A DNA stretch of 64,000 bases from Taishania sp037189645 (lineage in GTDB: Bacteria > Bacteroidota > Bacteroidia > Flavobacteriales_D > Crocinitomicaceae), in assembly GCA_037189645.1 (NCBI GenBank), contig JBBCIY010000004.1, forward strand, positions 248,001 through 312,000. The letters run 5' to 3'. Position numbers and translations under genes: made by a program. Positions 26,978-36,488 of the stretch are shown here, piece by piece (position 1 is the stretch's first letter; each line of letters opens with the position of its first letter). The notes under the pieces were generated by a model. That model saw only the letters and a program-made list of their open reading frames with translations, had not been told where the DNA came from and searched no databases.

Positions 26978-28120
26978 ATGCCAGTAGCAAGGATTTTTTT
27001 CATTATTTCTTTGATGACTTTCATTTCGCCGGATGCCGGTGCGCAGAAATTCAGGAATACGCTGCTGGGGAGATATGTTAATTCCATCATTAACGATACG
27101 ACAGAGACACATAAAACTACGTTTATTATTTACCCGACCCTTGCTGTTTCGCCTGAAACAGGATTACAGATAGGTGCGTCCGCATTGCGGTTGTTTTTTA
27201 TAAAAAAGGACACGCTCAACCGTTTAAGTGAATTACAGGCCTTCCCATTCTTTACCATCAGGGGGCAGTACGGCCTGATCTTTGAAAATTCGATTTACGG
27301 AGATAAAGATAAGTGGTTTTTCCTGGGAGAGACAAAGATACAGCGCTTTCCGCTTTCTTATTATGGCATAGGCCCTGTAACTTCCGGAAAACATGCTGCG
27401 TCGGTAGATGCATTCCAGATTCTGGTAAGGCAGAGGGTGCTTCGAAAGCTGTATAAAAACTTCTTTTTCGGCCCGGGGATTGACTATCAGCTGCTGTCAA
27501 ACGTCCGGTTTAAACAGCCGGAAGAAGGAGTTCCCTACGAAATTCCGAGAGGAGGCGACGGAACTCAGAACCTGGGGCTTGGAGTGGGATTTGTATATGA
27601 CAGCCGGCACAATGTGCTGAATGAAAGACAAGGTTTTTTCGGAGAGATTGCCTACCTGGGGACTGTAAAAGGATTCGCGAGCGAATACGGGTTCGGAGGT
27701 GTGAATATGGATGTCCGTTCCTATCACTCCATCGGCAAGAGCAGTGTATTCGCATGGCAGGTACGGGGACAGTTCATGCACGGAGAAGTTCCTTTCAACC
27801 AATTGGCTTTGCTTGGAGGTGACAGGTTGATGCGGGGTTATTACCTGGGACGGTATCGTGACAGGAACCTGCTGGTGGCGCAGGCAGAGTACCGCATACT
27901 GCCCCTGCCGTTCAGCAAACGGTTCGGCGCGGTTGTTTTTGCGTCGGCTGGTACGGTAGCCCCGGAGATTGGACAATTCCAGATAAAACGCATCAGGTTT
28001 GCCTGCGGAGTAGGGTTCCGTTTCCTGATCTTCCCCAAAAAAGATATTTATTTCCGGCTTGATTTCGGTTTTACGAAAGAAGGATTTAATTTTTACGTTT
28101 TTAACGGAGAAGCATTCTGA
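26978..28120 (+). CDS. BamA/TamA-family outer-membrane beta-barrel protein
   Basis: A 380-residue outer-membrane protein. A signal peptide ending in PDAGAQ (about residue 23) is followed by a barrel with alternating strands. Motifs of the surface antigen/D15 (Omp85) family are visible: GLGVGFVYDSRHNVLNERQGFF, the GDRLMRGYYLGRYRDR segment typical of the conserved L6 loop, and a C-terminal strand region. POTRA domains are missing, so it is a short member like the barrel-only proteins often paired with hydrolases or phosphatases. Its substrate is unknown. Confidence 0.8.
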   Translation: MPVARIFFIISLMTFISPDAGAQKFRNTLLGRYVNSIINDTTETHKTTFIIYPTLAVSPETGLQIGASALRLFFIKKDTLNRLSELQAFPFFTIRGQYGLIFENSIYGDKDKWFFLGETKIQRFPLSYYGIGPVTSGKHAASVDAFQILVRQRVLRKLYKNFFFGPGIDYQLLSNVRFKQPEEGVPYEIPRGGDGTQNLGLGVGFVYDSRHNVLNERQGFFGEIAYLGTVKGFASEYGFGGVNMDVRSYHSIGKSSVFAWQVRGQFMHGEVPFNQLALLGGDRLMRGYYLGRYRDRNLLVAQAEYRILPLPFSKRFGAVVFASAGTVAPEIGQFQIKRIRFACGVGFRFLIFPKKDIYFRLDFGFTKEGFNFYVFNGEAF

Positions 28121-28192
28121 CGATGATGCAGGCATTCTGCGTCAACGAGGTTAATTTGTAATTGGCAACCTTACAATCTGCAATTTAAAAAC

Positions 28193-28200
28193 TATCTTTG
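28193..28200 (+). promoter_or_regulatory. -7 promoter element for fbp, TATCTTTG
   Basis: An exact TAnnTTTG match 14 bp before the fbp ATG, giving a very short leader. Confidence 0.6.
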
Positions 28201-28214
28201 CGAAAAATTTTCTT

Positions 28215-29222
28215 ATGTCAAAAGTTGTTACTCTTCAGGAATTCATCATGGAAAAACAGGCAGATTTTCCGTTTGCTTCAGGTGAATTGTCCCGCCTGTT
28301 ATACGATATTGTCTTTGCTTCCAAAGTTGTGAGCAGAGATGTCCGGAAAGCAGGATTGGTAGATCATATTCTGGGAGCCCAGGGTGCTGTGAATGTACAG
28401 GGAGAAGAGCAGCAGAAGCTGGATGTGGTTGCAGACGAACAGTTCATCCAGGTGTTCAAGAAAGGGGCGGAAGTATGCGGAATTGCTTCTGAAGAGAACG
28501 ACGATTTCGTTGTATTTGATGATGAGACAGGAAGAAAAGGAAAATATGTAGTATTGTTTGACCCGCTGGATGGCTCTTCCAATATTGATGTGAACGTTTC
28601 GATCGGTACGATTTTCTCCATCTACAGGAGAAAGTCGGAAATCGGTACGGTAGCGGTAAAAGAGGATTTTTTACAGCCGGGACATGAGCAGATAGCGGCA
28701 GGGTATGTGCTGTATGGCTCTTCTACCATGCTGGTCTATACCACAGGAAGAGGAGTGAACGGGTTTACCCTGGATCCGTCTATCGGTGAATTCTGCTTGT
28801 CACATCCGAACATGAAAATGCCTGAAATCGGGCGTATTTACGCGATGAACGAAGGGAATATCCACATTTGCAATCCCGGTATAAAGAAATATGTGGAATA
28901 CTGCCAGAGCAGCGAGAACCAGACCGGAAAACCCTATTCAGGTCGTTACATCGGTTCGTTGGTGGCGGACTTTCACAGGAACCTGATCAAAGGAGGGATT
29001 TATATTTATCCTGCGACAACGAATGACCCGAAGGGAAAACTGCGCTTAATGTATGAATGCAATCCCCTGGCATTTATTGCGGAACAGGCGGGTGGGCTCG
29101 CATCAACAGGTTTTGAGCGGATTTTATCGATCCAGCCGGAAGAGCTGCACCAGCGTGTTCCTTACTTTGTCGGTTCGAAGCTGATGGTGGAGAAAGCCCT
29201 CAGCCTGCTGGAAAAAGAATGA
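28215..29222 (+). CDS. fbp: Class 1 fructose-1,6-bisphosphatase
   Basis: This enzyme hydrolyses fructose 1,6-bisphosphate to fructose 6-phosphate, the committed step of gluconeogenesis, in the cytoplasm. It is 335 residues, the usual length. The metal-binding signature FDPLDGSSNIDVN (about residues 115-127), the upstream Glu of SEEND and the sugar-phosphate site GGIYIYPAT and KLRLMYE are intact. It has its own -7 promoter and is closed by a strong terminator, so it is monocistronic. Confidence 0.95.
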   Translation: MSKVVTLQEFIMEKQADFPFASGELSRLLYDIVFASKVVSRDVRKAGLVDHILGAQGAVNVQGEEQQKLDVVADEQFIQVFKKGAEVCGIASEENDDFVVFDDETGRKGKYVVLFDPLDGSSNIDVNVSIGTIFSIYRRKSEIGTVAVKEDFLQPGHEQIAAGYVLYGSSTMLVYTTGRGVNGFTLDPSIGEFCLSHPNMKMPEIGRIYAMNEGNIHICNPGIKKYVEYCQSSENQTGKPYSGRYIGSLVADFHRNLIKGGIYIYPATTNDPKGKLRLMYECNPLAFIAEQAGGLASTGFERILSIQPEELHQRVPYFVGSKLMVEKALSLLEKE

Positions 29223-29251
29223 TTGGGAGGAATACCTGAGAATAAGATGAT

Positions 29252-29279
29252 ACCCGGGTTTATTGCCCGGGTTTTTTTG
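29252..29279 (+). terminator. Rho-independent terminator of fbp
   Basis: ACCCGGG (29252-29258) pairs with CCCGGGT (29266-29272) around a 7-base loop, followed by a T7 tract. Confidence 0.88.
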
Positions 29280-29389
29280 TGCCCTCATTCAGGAGACTCG
29301 CTCCTGTCGGATACGGTTAAGCTTAGTTTTATAGTTAAATTCTATATAAATATAAAATTAATCAATAAAAACTATTTTCTTGTTTCGCA

Positions 29390-29397
29390 TACCTTTG
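29390..29397 (+). promoter_or_regulatory. -7 promoter element for katG, TACCTTTG
   Basis: An exact TAnnTTTG match 31 bp before the ATG at 29428, which supports that start and therefore the signal peptide. I see no Fur/PerR-type palindrome around this promoter. Confidence 0.6.
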
Positions 29398-29427
29398 ATG
29401 AAAATCAGATAATTAATCATCCAGGCT

Positions 29428-31719
29428 ATGAAACACCTTTATTTATTATTTAGTATCTTTATTGCTAACAGTGCTGCTGCACAACAAAAACCGGACAATA
29501 TGAGCAAATGCCCTTTTCATCAGGAAAATTCCGGAACACCAACGAGTGTTGGTTCCGTTTCGGGTAATCAGGGACCTACCAATCGTCATTGGTGGCCTAA
29601 TCAATTGGATTTAAGTGTATTGAGACAGCATTCAAACCTGTCGAGCCCCATGGGAGACGAGTTTGATTACGAAAAAGCATTTAACAGCCTGGATTATGCT
29701 GCGTTGAAAAAAGATTTGCACGATCTGATGACGCAATCACAGGATTGGTGGCCGGCCGATTTCGGTCATTACGGGCCGTTCTTTATCCGGATGGCCTGGC
29801 ACAGTGCCGGAACATACCGTACAGGTGACGGACGGGGAGGCGCGTCGGAAGGACAGCAGCGTTTTGCTCCGTTGAATAGCTGGCCGGATAATGCGAACCT
29901 GGATAAAGCACGCAGGTTGCTCTGGCCGGTCAAACAAAAATACGGCAGCAAGATCTCCTGGGCGGATTTGATGATCTTAACAGGGAATGTCGCGTTGGAA
30001 TCAATGGGGTTTGAAACGATCGGTTTTGCAGGAGGAAGAGCAGATGTATGGGAGCCGGATGCAAATGTTTACTGGGGATCGGAGAAAAAATGGCTGGCAA
30101 CCAGCAACGAGCCGGACAGCCGTTATTCCGGTGAGCGAAAGTTGGAAAATCCGCTGGCGGCCGTACAAATGGGATTGATCTATGTAAACCCTGAAGGTCC
30201 GGACGGGAATCCTGATCCGCTGAAAGCAGCCGTTGATATCCGTGAAACGTTTGCACGAATGGGGATGAACGACGAAGAAACGGTAGCGTTGATTGCCGGT
30301 GGCCATACATTCGGGAAAACCCACGGAGCAGGATCTGCAGATCATGTCGGAGCAGAGCCGGAAGGTGCAGGAATCGAAGAGCAGGGATTGGGATGGAAAA
30401 GCTCCTACAAATCAGGTAAAGGGCAGGATGCGATCACTTCAGGACTGGAGGTTACCTGGACAAGCGCGCCAACTCAGTGGACCAATAATTTCCTGTGGAA
30501 TTTATTCGGGTATGAATGGGAACTGGAAAAAAGCCCTGCCGGCGCGCATCAGTGGGTACCGAAACACGGAATGGGAGCAAACTCTGTTCCGGATGCGTTT
30601 GATTCTGAAAAACGTCACGCTCCGAGAATGCTGACCACAGACCTTTCACTGCGATTTGACCCGGTTTACGAAAAAATTTCAAGAAGATTCCTGGAAAATC
30701 CCGGTGAGTTCCAGAAAGCGTTTGCACGTGCCTGGTTTAAGCTGACTCACCGCGACATGGGACCGCGCTCGCTGTACCTGGGGCCGGAAGTTCCGGAAGA
30801 AGAGTTTGTATGGCAGGATCCGATCCCGGCAGCGGATTACGTGACAATTGATGCGAACGATATCAATCACCTGAAATCAGAGATTTTAAAATCAGGATTA
30901 ACGTCCAGCGAGCTGGTTACCACAGCATGGGCTTCGGCTTCTACATTCCGCGGTTCGGATAAGAGGGGAGGAGCAAACGGAGCGCGGATTCGCCTGGAAC
31001 CTCAGCGAAGCTGGGAGGTAAACAACCCGGATCAATTAAATAAAGTACTGAACGTGTACGAGAAAATTCAAACGGATTTCAATGCCAGATCCGGTAAAAA
31101 GAAAGTGTCTATGGCCGATCTGATCGTTTTGGGAGGTACTGCAGCGGTAGAAAAAGCAGCGAAAAACGCAGGATACAGTGTCCATGTACCTTTCACGCCC
31201 GGACGGACAGATGCCACACAGGAGCAGACAGATGTTGAATCATTTGCATTTCTTGAACCAATGGGCGACGGGTTCCGCAATTACCTGAAAGCAAAATATA
31301 CCTTGTCAACAGAAGAGATTTTAGTGGACAAAGCGCAATTGCTCAACCTGACCGCTCCGGAATTAACGGTTCTTGTCGGCGGAATGCGCGTGCTGGAAGC
31401 AAACTATGACGGCTCCAGGTACGGAGTGTTCACAGAAAGAAAAGAAACACTGAGCAATGATTTTTTTGTAAACCTGTTGGACATGCGTACCGTATGGACG
31501 GCAACCGATGAGACAGAAGAAGTGTTTGAAGGCAGGGACCGCACGACAGGAAGTGTGAAATGGACTGCTACCCGTGCAGACCTGATCTTCGGTTCAAATT
31601 CTGAGTTGCGTGCCCTGGCAGAAGTTTACGCAAGCGGCGACGCAAAAGAAAAGTTTGTACACGACTTCGTCAATGCGTGGGTGAAAGTAATGAACGCAGA
31701 TCGCTTTGATGTGAGATAA
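29428..31719 (+). CDS. katG: Catalase-peroxidase KatG with N-terminal signal peptide
   Basis: This bifunctional haem enzyme removes hydrogen peroxide. The distal triad is Arg121, Trp124 and His125 (IRMAWHSAGTYR). The Trp-Tyr-Met adduct partners are Trp124, Tyr252 (LIYVNPEGP) and Met278 (ARMGM), and the proximal His is 293 (GGHTFGKTHG). Both the catalytic half and the degenerate C-terminal half are present (763 residues). The first 19 residues (MKHLYLLFSIFIANSAAAQ) look like a Sec signal with an AxA site, placing the enzyme in the periplasm like KatP. An internal ATG at 29500 (MSKCPFHQ) is where cytosolic KatG proteins usually begin, so a second, cytosolic form is conceivable. Confidence 0.93.
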   Translation: MKHLYLLFSIFIANSAAAQQKPDNMSKCPFHQENSGTPTSVGSVSGNQGPTNRHWWPNQLDLSVLRQHSNLSSPMGDEFDYEKAFNSLDYAALKKDLHDLMTQSQDWWPADFGHYGPFFIRMAWHSAGTYRTGDGRGGASEGQQRFAPLNSWPDNANLDKARRLLWPVKQKYGSKISWADLMILTGNVALESMGFETIGFAGGRADVWEPDANVYWGSEKKWLATSNEPDSRYSGERKLENPLAAVQMGLIYVNPEGPDGNPDPLKAAVDIRETFARMGMNDEETVALIAGGHTFGKTHGAGSADHVGAEPEGAGIEEQGLGWKSSYKSGKGQDAITSGLEVTWTSAPTQWTNNFLWNLFGYEWELEKSPAGAHQWVPKHGMGANSVPDAFDSEKRHAPRMLTTDLSLRFDPVYEKISRRFLENPGEFQKAFARAWFKLTHRDMGPRSLYLGPEVPEEEFVWQDPIPAADYVTIDANDINHLKSEILKSGLTSSELVTTAWASASTFRGSDKRGGANGARIRLEPQRSWEVNNPDQLNKVLNVYEKIQTDFNARSGKKKVSMADLIVLGGTAAVEKAAKNAGYSVHVPFTPGRTDATQEQTDVESFAFLEPMGDGFRNYLKAKYTLSTEEILVDKAQLLNLTAPELTVLVGGMRVLEANYDGSRYGVFTERKETLSNDFFVNLLDMRTVWTATDETEEVFEGRDRTTGSVKWTATRADLIFGSNSELRALAEVYASGDAKEKFVHDFVNAWVKVMNADRFDVR

Positions 31720-31744
31720 CGAAAAAGATTACCAGCTGAAAGAG

Positions 31745-31784
31745 AAAAAAGCCCTGGAAGATATAATGTCCTCAGGGCTTTTTT
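31745..31784. terminator. Bidirectional terminator between katG and the efflux operon
   Basis: An A6-GCCCTG arm (31745-31756) pairs with CAGGGC-T6 (31773-31784). The symmetrical A and T tracts serve both the katG transcript and the convergent efflux operon. Confidence 0.85.
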
Positions 31785-31853
31785 AATCCGGTGAGGTCAT
31801 ATAAGAATAAGTCTTGATGGAAACAGTTGACAAGTGCGAAGATTACGCTTGAA

Positions 31854-33335
31854 TTACCAGCCTCCTCCAAGCGCTCTGTACATCTGGATTTTCATCTGAA
31901 GCCGCTTTTCTTTCAGGCTGTTCAGCTTTAATTCACTTTCCAGTGCGACTCTTTGCGCTGTGATCACTTCCAGGTAGGTCGCGTAGCCACTGTTGAACAG
32001 TAAATTTGATTGAGAAATGGTCAGTTCTGATGTTGCGACCTGCTCTTCCGCAATTTCGATCTGCTCGTCCAGGGCATTCATAATGGTAAGAATGTTGGAG
32101 ATCTCCATAATGGCGCCATACACTTTTTTCTGAACTTCAATTTCTTTTATTTCCCGTTCCAGCTTCGCCTGCTCGAAAGCCGTTTTGTTCCGCTTTTTAT
32201 TGAACAGCGGCTGCGTCAGGTTCCCGATCAGCGAACCGAAAAGTGACCCTGGAATATTGAACCAGTTTACAGGCAACATTGAATTTACCCCGATTCCCAG
32301 GTCAATGACCAGGCTTGGATACTGTCTTGTCTGTGTAACGCCTACATTCGCATTTGCGGCCCACAATTCATATTCCGCTTTCCTGATATCTGTCCGGTAG
32401 CGGACAATGTCCAGCGGAACTTCGTACCTTCTCTCTATGGAATTAAAATTCAGCTCAAAATTGTCTTCCTGGATATTCAGCTCACTGGGAAGCCTTCCGG
32501 TAAGGAACTGCAGCCTGTTTTCCTGTTCGCTTATTTCCTGTTTCAGCGCAGGGATCAGCGCTTTTGTTGCCAGCATCTGGGATTTTGTCTGCTGTTTTGC
32601 GAGCGCGGTAGTATTTCCCGATGTGTATTGCAGCTCCACCATTCTCAAGGTCCTTTCCGACAATGCAAAGTTTGATTCGGCGACCTGCAACTGTGCATAG
32701 AGCAAAAGCAGGTTGTAATACCCCGAAGCGATATCTGCTACCAGCTGTGTCTGCAACGCCTTTTTTCCCTCTACGCTGGCCAGGTAATTGAACAGGTGCT
32801 CAGCCCGCTGGCTGCGGATCTTTCCCCAGATATCTATTTCCCAGCTGAAATTAATCCCGGAGAGGTTCTGGTTGGTATAATTGTATAGTGTTGCAGGAGG
32901 AGTCTGCCCGTTGTGATCGTACCAGTTGGAGCTGGGGTTTGAATAAAAATTCTCAGAGCGGTACTGGTAATTTGTATTGGCTACGGTAGCGTTCAATGAA
33001 GGAAGAAATTCCATGTTCGACTGCTTGAACTGCAACCGGTACATTTCTATTCGCTTATATGCCTGGCGCACATCGAAATTGTTCTCAAGACCGGCTTCCA
33101 CCAGTTTGACCAGTTTCTCATCCTTAAAGTAATTTTTCCACGCAAGCTTGGAAGAATCCACTTTAAAGATCATGGAATCCCCGGTAAAAGCGATCGTATC
33201 TGTCTCCGTATTCACTTCTGCGATCCTGAAATCATCCGGGACGTCAAAAGATTCAGGAGCATAATTCGACTGGGGCATGCATCCCACCAGGGTAATCACA
33301 CTTGCAATGATAACGGTCAGGGCCTTACTCTTCAT
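31854..33335 (-). CDS. RND efflux outer-membrane lipoprotein (NodT/OprM family)
   Basis: This is the outer-membrane channel of a tripartite drug or metabolite exporter. It is 493 residues with a lipoprotein signal (lipobox TLVGC, Cys near 19). Two TolC-type repeats of coiled-coil helices are apparent: FDVRQAYKRIEMYRLQFKQSN and FDLP-type strands, then YRTDIRKAEYELWAANANVG and a second helix set ending ELKLNSLKEKRLQMKIQMYRALGGGW, the usual OprM ending. The start overlaps the end of the permease gene by 11 bp, so translation is coupled. It is the last gene of the efflux operon. Confidence 0.92.
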   Translation of the reverse strand: MKSKALTVIIASVITLVGCMPQSNYAPESFDVPDDFRIAEVNTETDTIAFTGDSMIFKVDSSKLAWKNYFKDEKLVKLVEAGLENNFDVRQAYKRIEMYRLQFKQSNMEFLPSLNATVANTNYQYRSENFYSNPSSNWYDHNGQTPPATLYNYTNQNLSGINFSWEIDIWGKIRSQRAEHLFNYLASVEGKKALQTQLVADIASGYYNLLLLYAQLQVAESNFALSERTLRMVELQYTSGNTTALAKQQTKSQMLATKALIPALKQEISEQENRLQFLTGRLPSELNIQEDNFELNFNSIERRYEVPLDIVRYRTDIRKAEYELWAANANVGVTQTRQYPSLVIDLGIGVNSMLPVNWFNIPGSLFGSLIGNLTQPLFNKKRNKTAFEQAKLEREIKEIEVQKKVYGAIMEISNILTIMNALDEQIEIAEEQVATSELTISQSNLLFNSGYATYLEVITAQRVALESELKLNSLKEKRLQMKIQMYRALGGGW

Positions 33336-36300
33336 TTTTAAATCTCATTTTTAGTTTCTCGTCCAGTTTCTGGAAGAATACGAATAGCGCCGGGATCACA
33401 AAGATTCCGATGAGCACACCGGCAAGCATTCCTCCTGCCGTGCTGAATGAAATGGAATGATTTCCTTTTGCGGACGGACCGACGGTGAACATCAACGGGA
33501 TCAATCCTGCAATGAACGCGAACGAGGTCATCAGGATCGGGCGGATCCTCATCAATGCTCCTGCTCTTGCAGCCTCGAGAATGGTATTTCCGCTTCTTCG
33601 CTGCTGTAAAGCGAATTCGACAATAAGGATGGCGTTCTTTGCCAGCAACCCGATCAGCATGATCATTCCTACCTGGACATAAATATTGTTCGTTATCCCG
33701 GCCAGGCTGATTAACCCGTAGATTCCGAAAAATCCCGTGGGAACAGTCAGCATGATGGCCATTGGAAGCAGGAAGCTTTCATATTGCGCAGCCAACAGCA
33801 GGTAAATGAATAAGAATGAGATACCGAAGATCATGGTGGTCTGATTTCCCGATTCTTTCTCTTCCAGCGCCATACCGGTCAGCTCATACCCGAAGTTGGA
33901 AGGCAGCTTTTTGGAAATCCGTTCAACCACCTCCAGCAGGTCGCCTGTACTTTTTCCTTGTTCCGGGGTTATTTTTACCGAAATGGCGTTGAACAGGTTG
34001 AAACGGTTAACTGTTTCGGGTCCCTGGATCGGTTTTAGTGTTACCAGTGTATTCGCCGGAAGCATTTCACCGGCATCGTTCTTCACGAAAATGTTGGAGA
34101 ATGTCGAAGGATCGGAACGATGATCCACATCTGCCTGCACATATACGCGGTATTGGCGCCCGAACCGGCTGAAATCACCTGTCTGTACCCGTCCGTAATA
34201 GGCACGGATCGTATTCATCAGGTCTTTTACATTCACTCCCAGCGTTTTTGCCTTTACATAATTGATCTCCATCAGGTACTGGGGAAAACGGGCATTGAAC
34301 GAGGTAAACGCTCTTGATACTGCAGGGTCGTCATTCAGGTCTTGGATGAATGATTTCGCTACATCGTCGAATTGCTGAAAGCTTCCTCCCATTTTGTCCT
34401 GGAGCATGATCTCAACACCGCTGAAATCACCAAACCCCTGTATCGTCGGTCGTGGATAGACCTGGAATATGGCTTCATCAATCTGCTCCAGGTCCGAACG
34501 GATATCGGAGATCAGCTTGTCGAGGTTTTTCATCTTTCCCCGTTCACGGATGGGTTTCAGGTTGACATACACAACAGCGAATGAAGGGCTGGATGTGTTA
34601 TCCACGGGATTGTACCCTGAAATGGACGTCACACCCTGGATCTCTTTCCTGCTTCTTAATACCTGCTCTGCTTTGAGGAGGGTCTTTTTTGTCCTTGCAA
34701 GTGAAGCGCCGGGCTGCAAAGCCATTGATACCGTGATGAAGCTGTCATCTTCTGTCGGGATGAATTCTTTCGCAGAAAATTTCATCAGGACAACCCCCAG
34801 CCCAATGGAAATGACGAGGATTCCCACAACATATTTCCCGTTTTTCAGCAGGAAATCGATCTTTCTTCCGTACCATTTCGTAAAATGATCAAAGACAACA
34901 TTGAACTTATTGAAAAATACGTCCATAAGCCCACGCGCTTTTTCCCGGAGCTTGCTTTTTTTCCGTACCAGTCTTTTTTCAGGCAGCCCCGGCTTTAAGA
35001 ACAGGGCGCATAATGCAGGAGTCAGTGTCAATGCGTTGAATGCCGAAATCAGGATCGCGATGGCCAGTGTGTAGGCAAACTGCTCGTAGAAGATACCTGC
35101 GGGGCCTTCCATGAATCCTACCGGGATGAATACGGCAGCCATGACCATTGTAATGGACAGGATAGCTTTTTTGATCTCACCCATTGTTTCCAGCGTTGCC
35201 TGTTTTGCTTTCATCCCCGTCTGGTGCATTTTTTCATAGATGGCCTCTACGACAACAATGGCATCATCGACTACAATACCGATCGCGAGCACCAGCGCAA
35301 ACATGGTGAGCACATTGATGGAAAATCCAAGCAGGTAAATGAAGAAAAAGGTTCCCATTAATGAAACGGGGATCGCGATGACCGGAATGATGGTGGACCT
35401 GAAATCTTGGAGGAAGATGAAGACGATCAGGAATACAAGGATGAATGCTTCGAACAAGGTGTGCTGGACCTGGCTGATCGATTCATCGATCTGGTCTTTC
35501 ACCGAATAGGTGATTTCGTATTTGATTCCCGGAGGAAACGTTTTCGATACTTTTTCCAATACCTTTCTTACGGCGATGTCTATCTCCCGGGCATTGGATC
35601 CTACCGTCTGCGTAAGGTTGAGGGTTAATCCCGGATAACCGTTCACCGAGTTGTCGGACCCAAAATTGGAAGCTCCGAACTCTACCCGGGCAATGTCTTT
35701 TAAGAACAGGACAGAACCGTCGGGGTTGGTCCGGACGGCAATGTTTTCGTATTCTTCAGGCAACGAAAAACGCCCGCTGTGGCGCAATGGTGTTTCAAAG
35801 ACTTCATCTGCGGTTTCCCCGAATTTCCCGGGAGCGATTTCAAAGTTCTGGTCCCGGATGGCTTTCATGATTTCCTGCGGTGTCAGGCCGTAAGCGGCTA
35901 TTTTTTCGGGATTCAGCCATGTCCGCATGGAATAATCCCTTGCACCCACCCTGGATATGGTTGCCACTCCCGGTACCCGTAGGATCTCCCTGTTCAGGTT
36001 GATCTGGGCGAATGCCTGCAGGAACGTTTCATCGTATACTTCATCAGGGTGATCACTGTATACGTTGATGGTCATAATATTCCCCCGCTGCCGTGGGGTG
36101 ACGGAGATCCCCGCTTCTATCACTTCCGCGGGAATCTGGCTGCTTGCTTTTGATACACGCGTCTGAACATTTACTGCCGCCTGGTCGGGATCCGTCCCGG
36201 TTTTAAAATAAACATTGATCACCCCGGCACCGCTGTTCGACGCGCGGGACTCAATGTACGTCATATTGTCTACCCCGTTGATGGATTCTTCAATTGGTAA

Positions 36301-36486
36301 CAATACGGATTGCGCCACTGTTTCAGAGCTGGCTCCCGGGTAGCTTACGGAAACCTGGACGCTTGGAGGAGCGATCTCGGGGAAACGGGTGATGGGAAGC
36401 TTCCCCATTCCCAGGAATCCCAGCAGGACCACCAGTAATGACAAGACAGTTGCAAGGATCGGCTTTGTAATGATGTTTTTCAGCAT
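33325..36486 (-). CDS. RND multidrug efflux permease, HAE1/AcrB family
   Basis: This is the inner-membrane proton-driven pump of the tripartite exporter. Its 1053 residues fit AcrB-type permeases with 12 membrane helices and two large periplasmic loops. The proton relay is visible as paired aspartates in LAIGIVVDDAIVVVEAIYE (helix 4, about 405) and the lysine in IGLLAKNAILIVEFA (helix 10). The N terminus PITRFPEIAPPSVQVSVSYPGAS is typical of the HAE1 class, which exports hydrophobic and amphiphilic compounds rather than metals. It follows the adaptor gene by 2 bp and overlaps the channel gene. Confidence 0.94.
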   Translation of the reverse strand: MLKNIITKPILATVLSLLVVLLGFLGMGKLPITRFPEIAPPSVQVSVSYPGASSETVAQSVLLPIEESINGVDNMTYIESRASNSGAGVINVYFKTGTDPDQAAVNVQTRVSKASSQIPAEVIEAGISVTPRQRGNIMTINVYSDHPDEVYDETFLQAFAQINLNREILRVPGVATISRVGARDYSMRTWLNPEKIAAYGLTPQEIMKAIRDQNFEIAPGKFGETADEVFETPLRHSGRFSLPEEYENIAVRTNPDGSVLFLKDIARVEFGASNFGSDNSVNGYPGLTLNLTQTVGSNAREIDIAVRKVLEKVSKTFPPGIKYEITYSVKDQIDESISQVQHTLFEAFILVFLIVFIFLQDFRSTIIPVIAIPVSLMGTFFFIYLLGFSINVLTMFALVLAIGIVVDDAIVVVEAIYEKMHQTGMKAKQATLETMGEIKKAILSITMVMAAVFIPVGFMEGPAGIFYEQFAYTLAIAILISAFNALTLTPALCALFLKPGLPEKRLVRKKSKLREKARGLMDVFFNKFNVVFDHFTKWYGRKIDFLLKNGKYVVGILVISIGLGVVLMKFSAKEFIPTEDDSFITVSMALQPGASLARTKKTLLKAEQVLRSRKEIQGVTSISGYNPVDNTSSPSFAVVYVNLKPIRERGKMKNLDKLISDIRSDLEQIDEAIFQVYPRPTIQGFGDFSGVEIMLQDKMGGSFQQFDDVAKSFIQDLNDDPAVSRAFTSFNARFPQYLMEINYVKAKTLGVNVKDLMNTIRAYYGRVQTGDFSRFGRQYRVYVQADVDHRSDPSTFSNIFVKNDAGEMLPANTLVTLKPIQGPETVNRFNLFNAISVKITPEQGKSTGDLLEVVERISKKLPSNFGYELTGMALEEKESGNQTTMIFGISFLFIYLLLAAQYESFLLPMAIMLTVPTGFFGIYGLISLAGITNNIYVQVGMIMLIGLLAKNAILIVEFALQQRRSGNTILEAARAGALMRIRPILMTSFAFIAGLIPLMFTVGPSAKGNHSISFSTAGGMLAGVLIGIFVIPALFVFFQKLDEKLKMRFKNEE

Positions 36487-36488
36487 GC

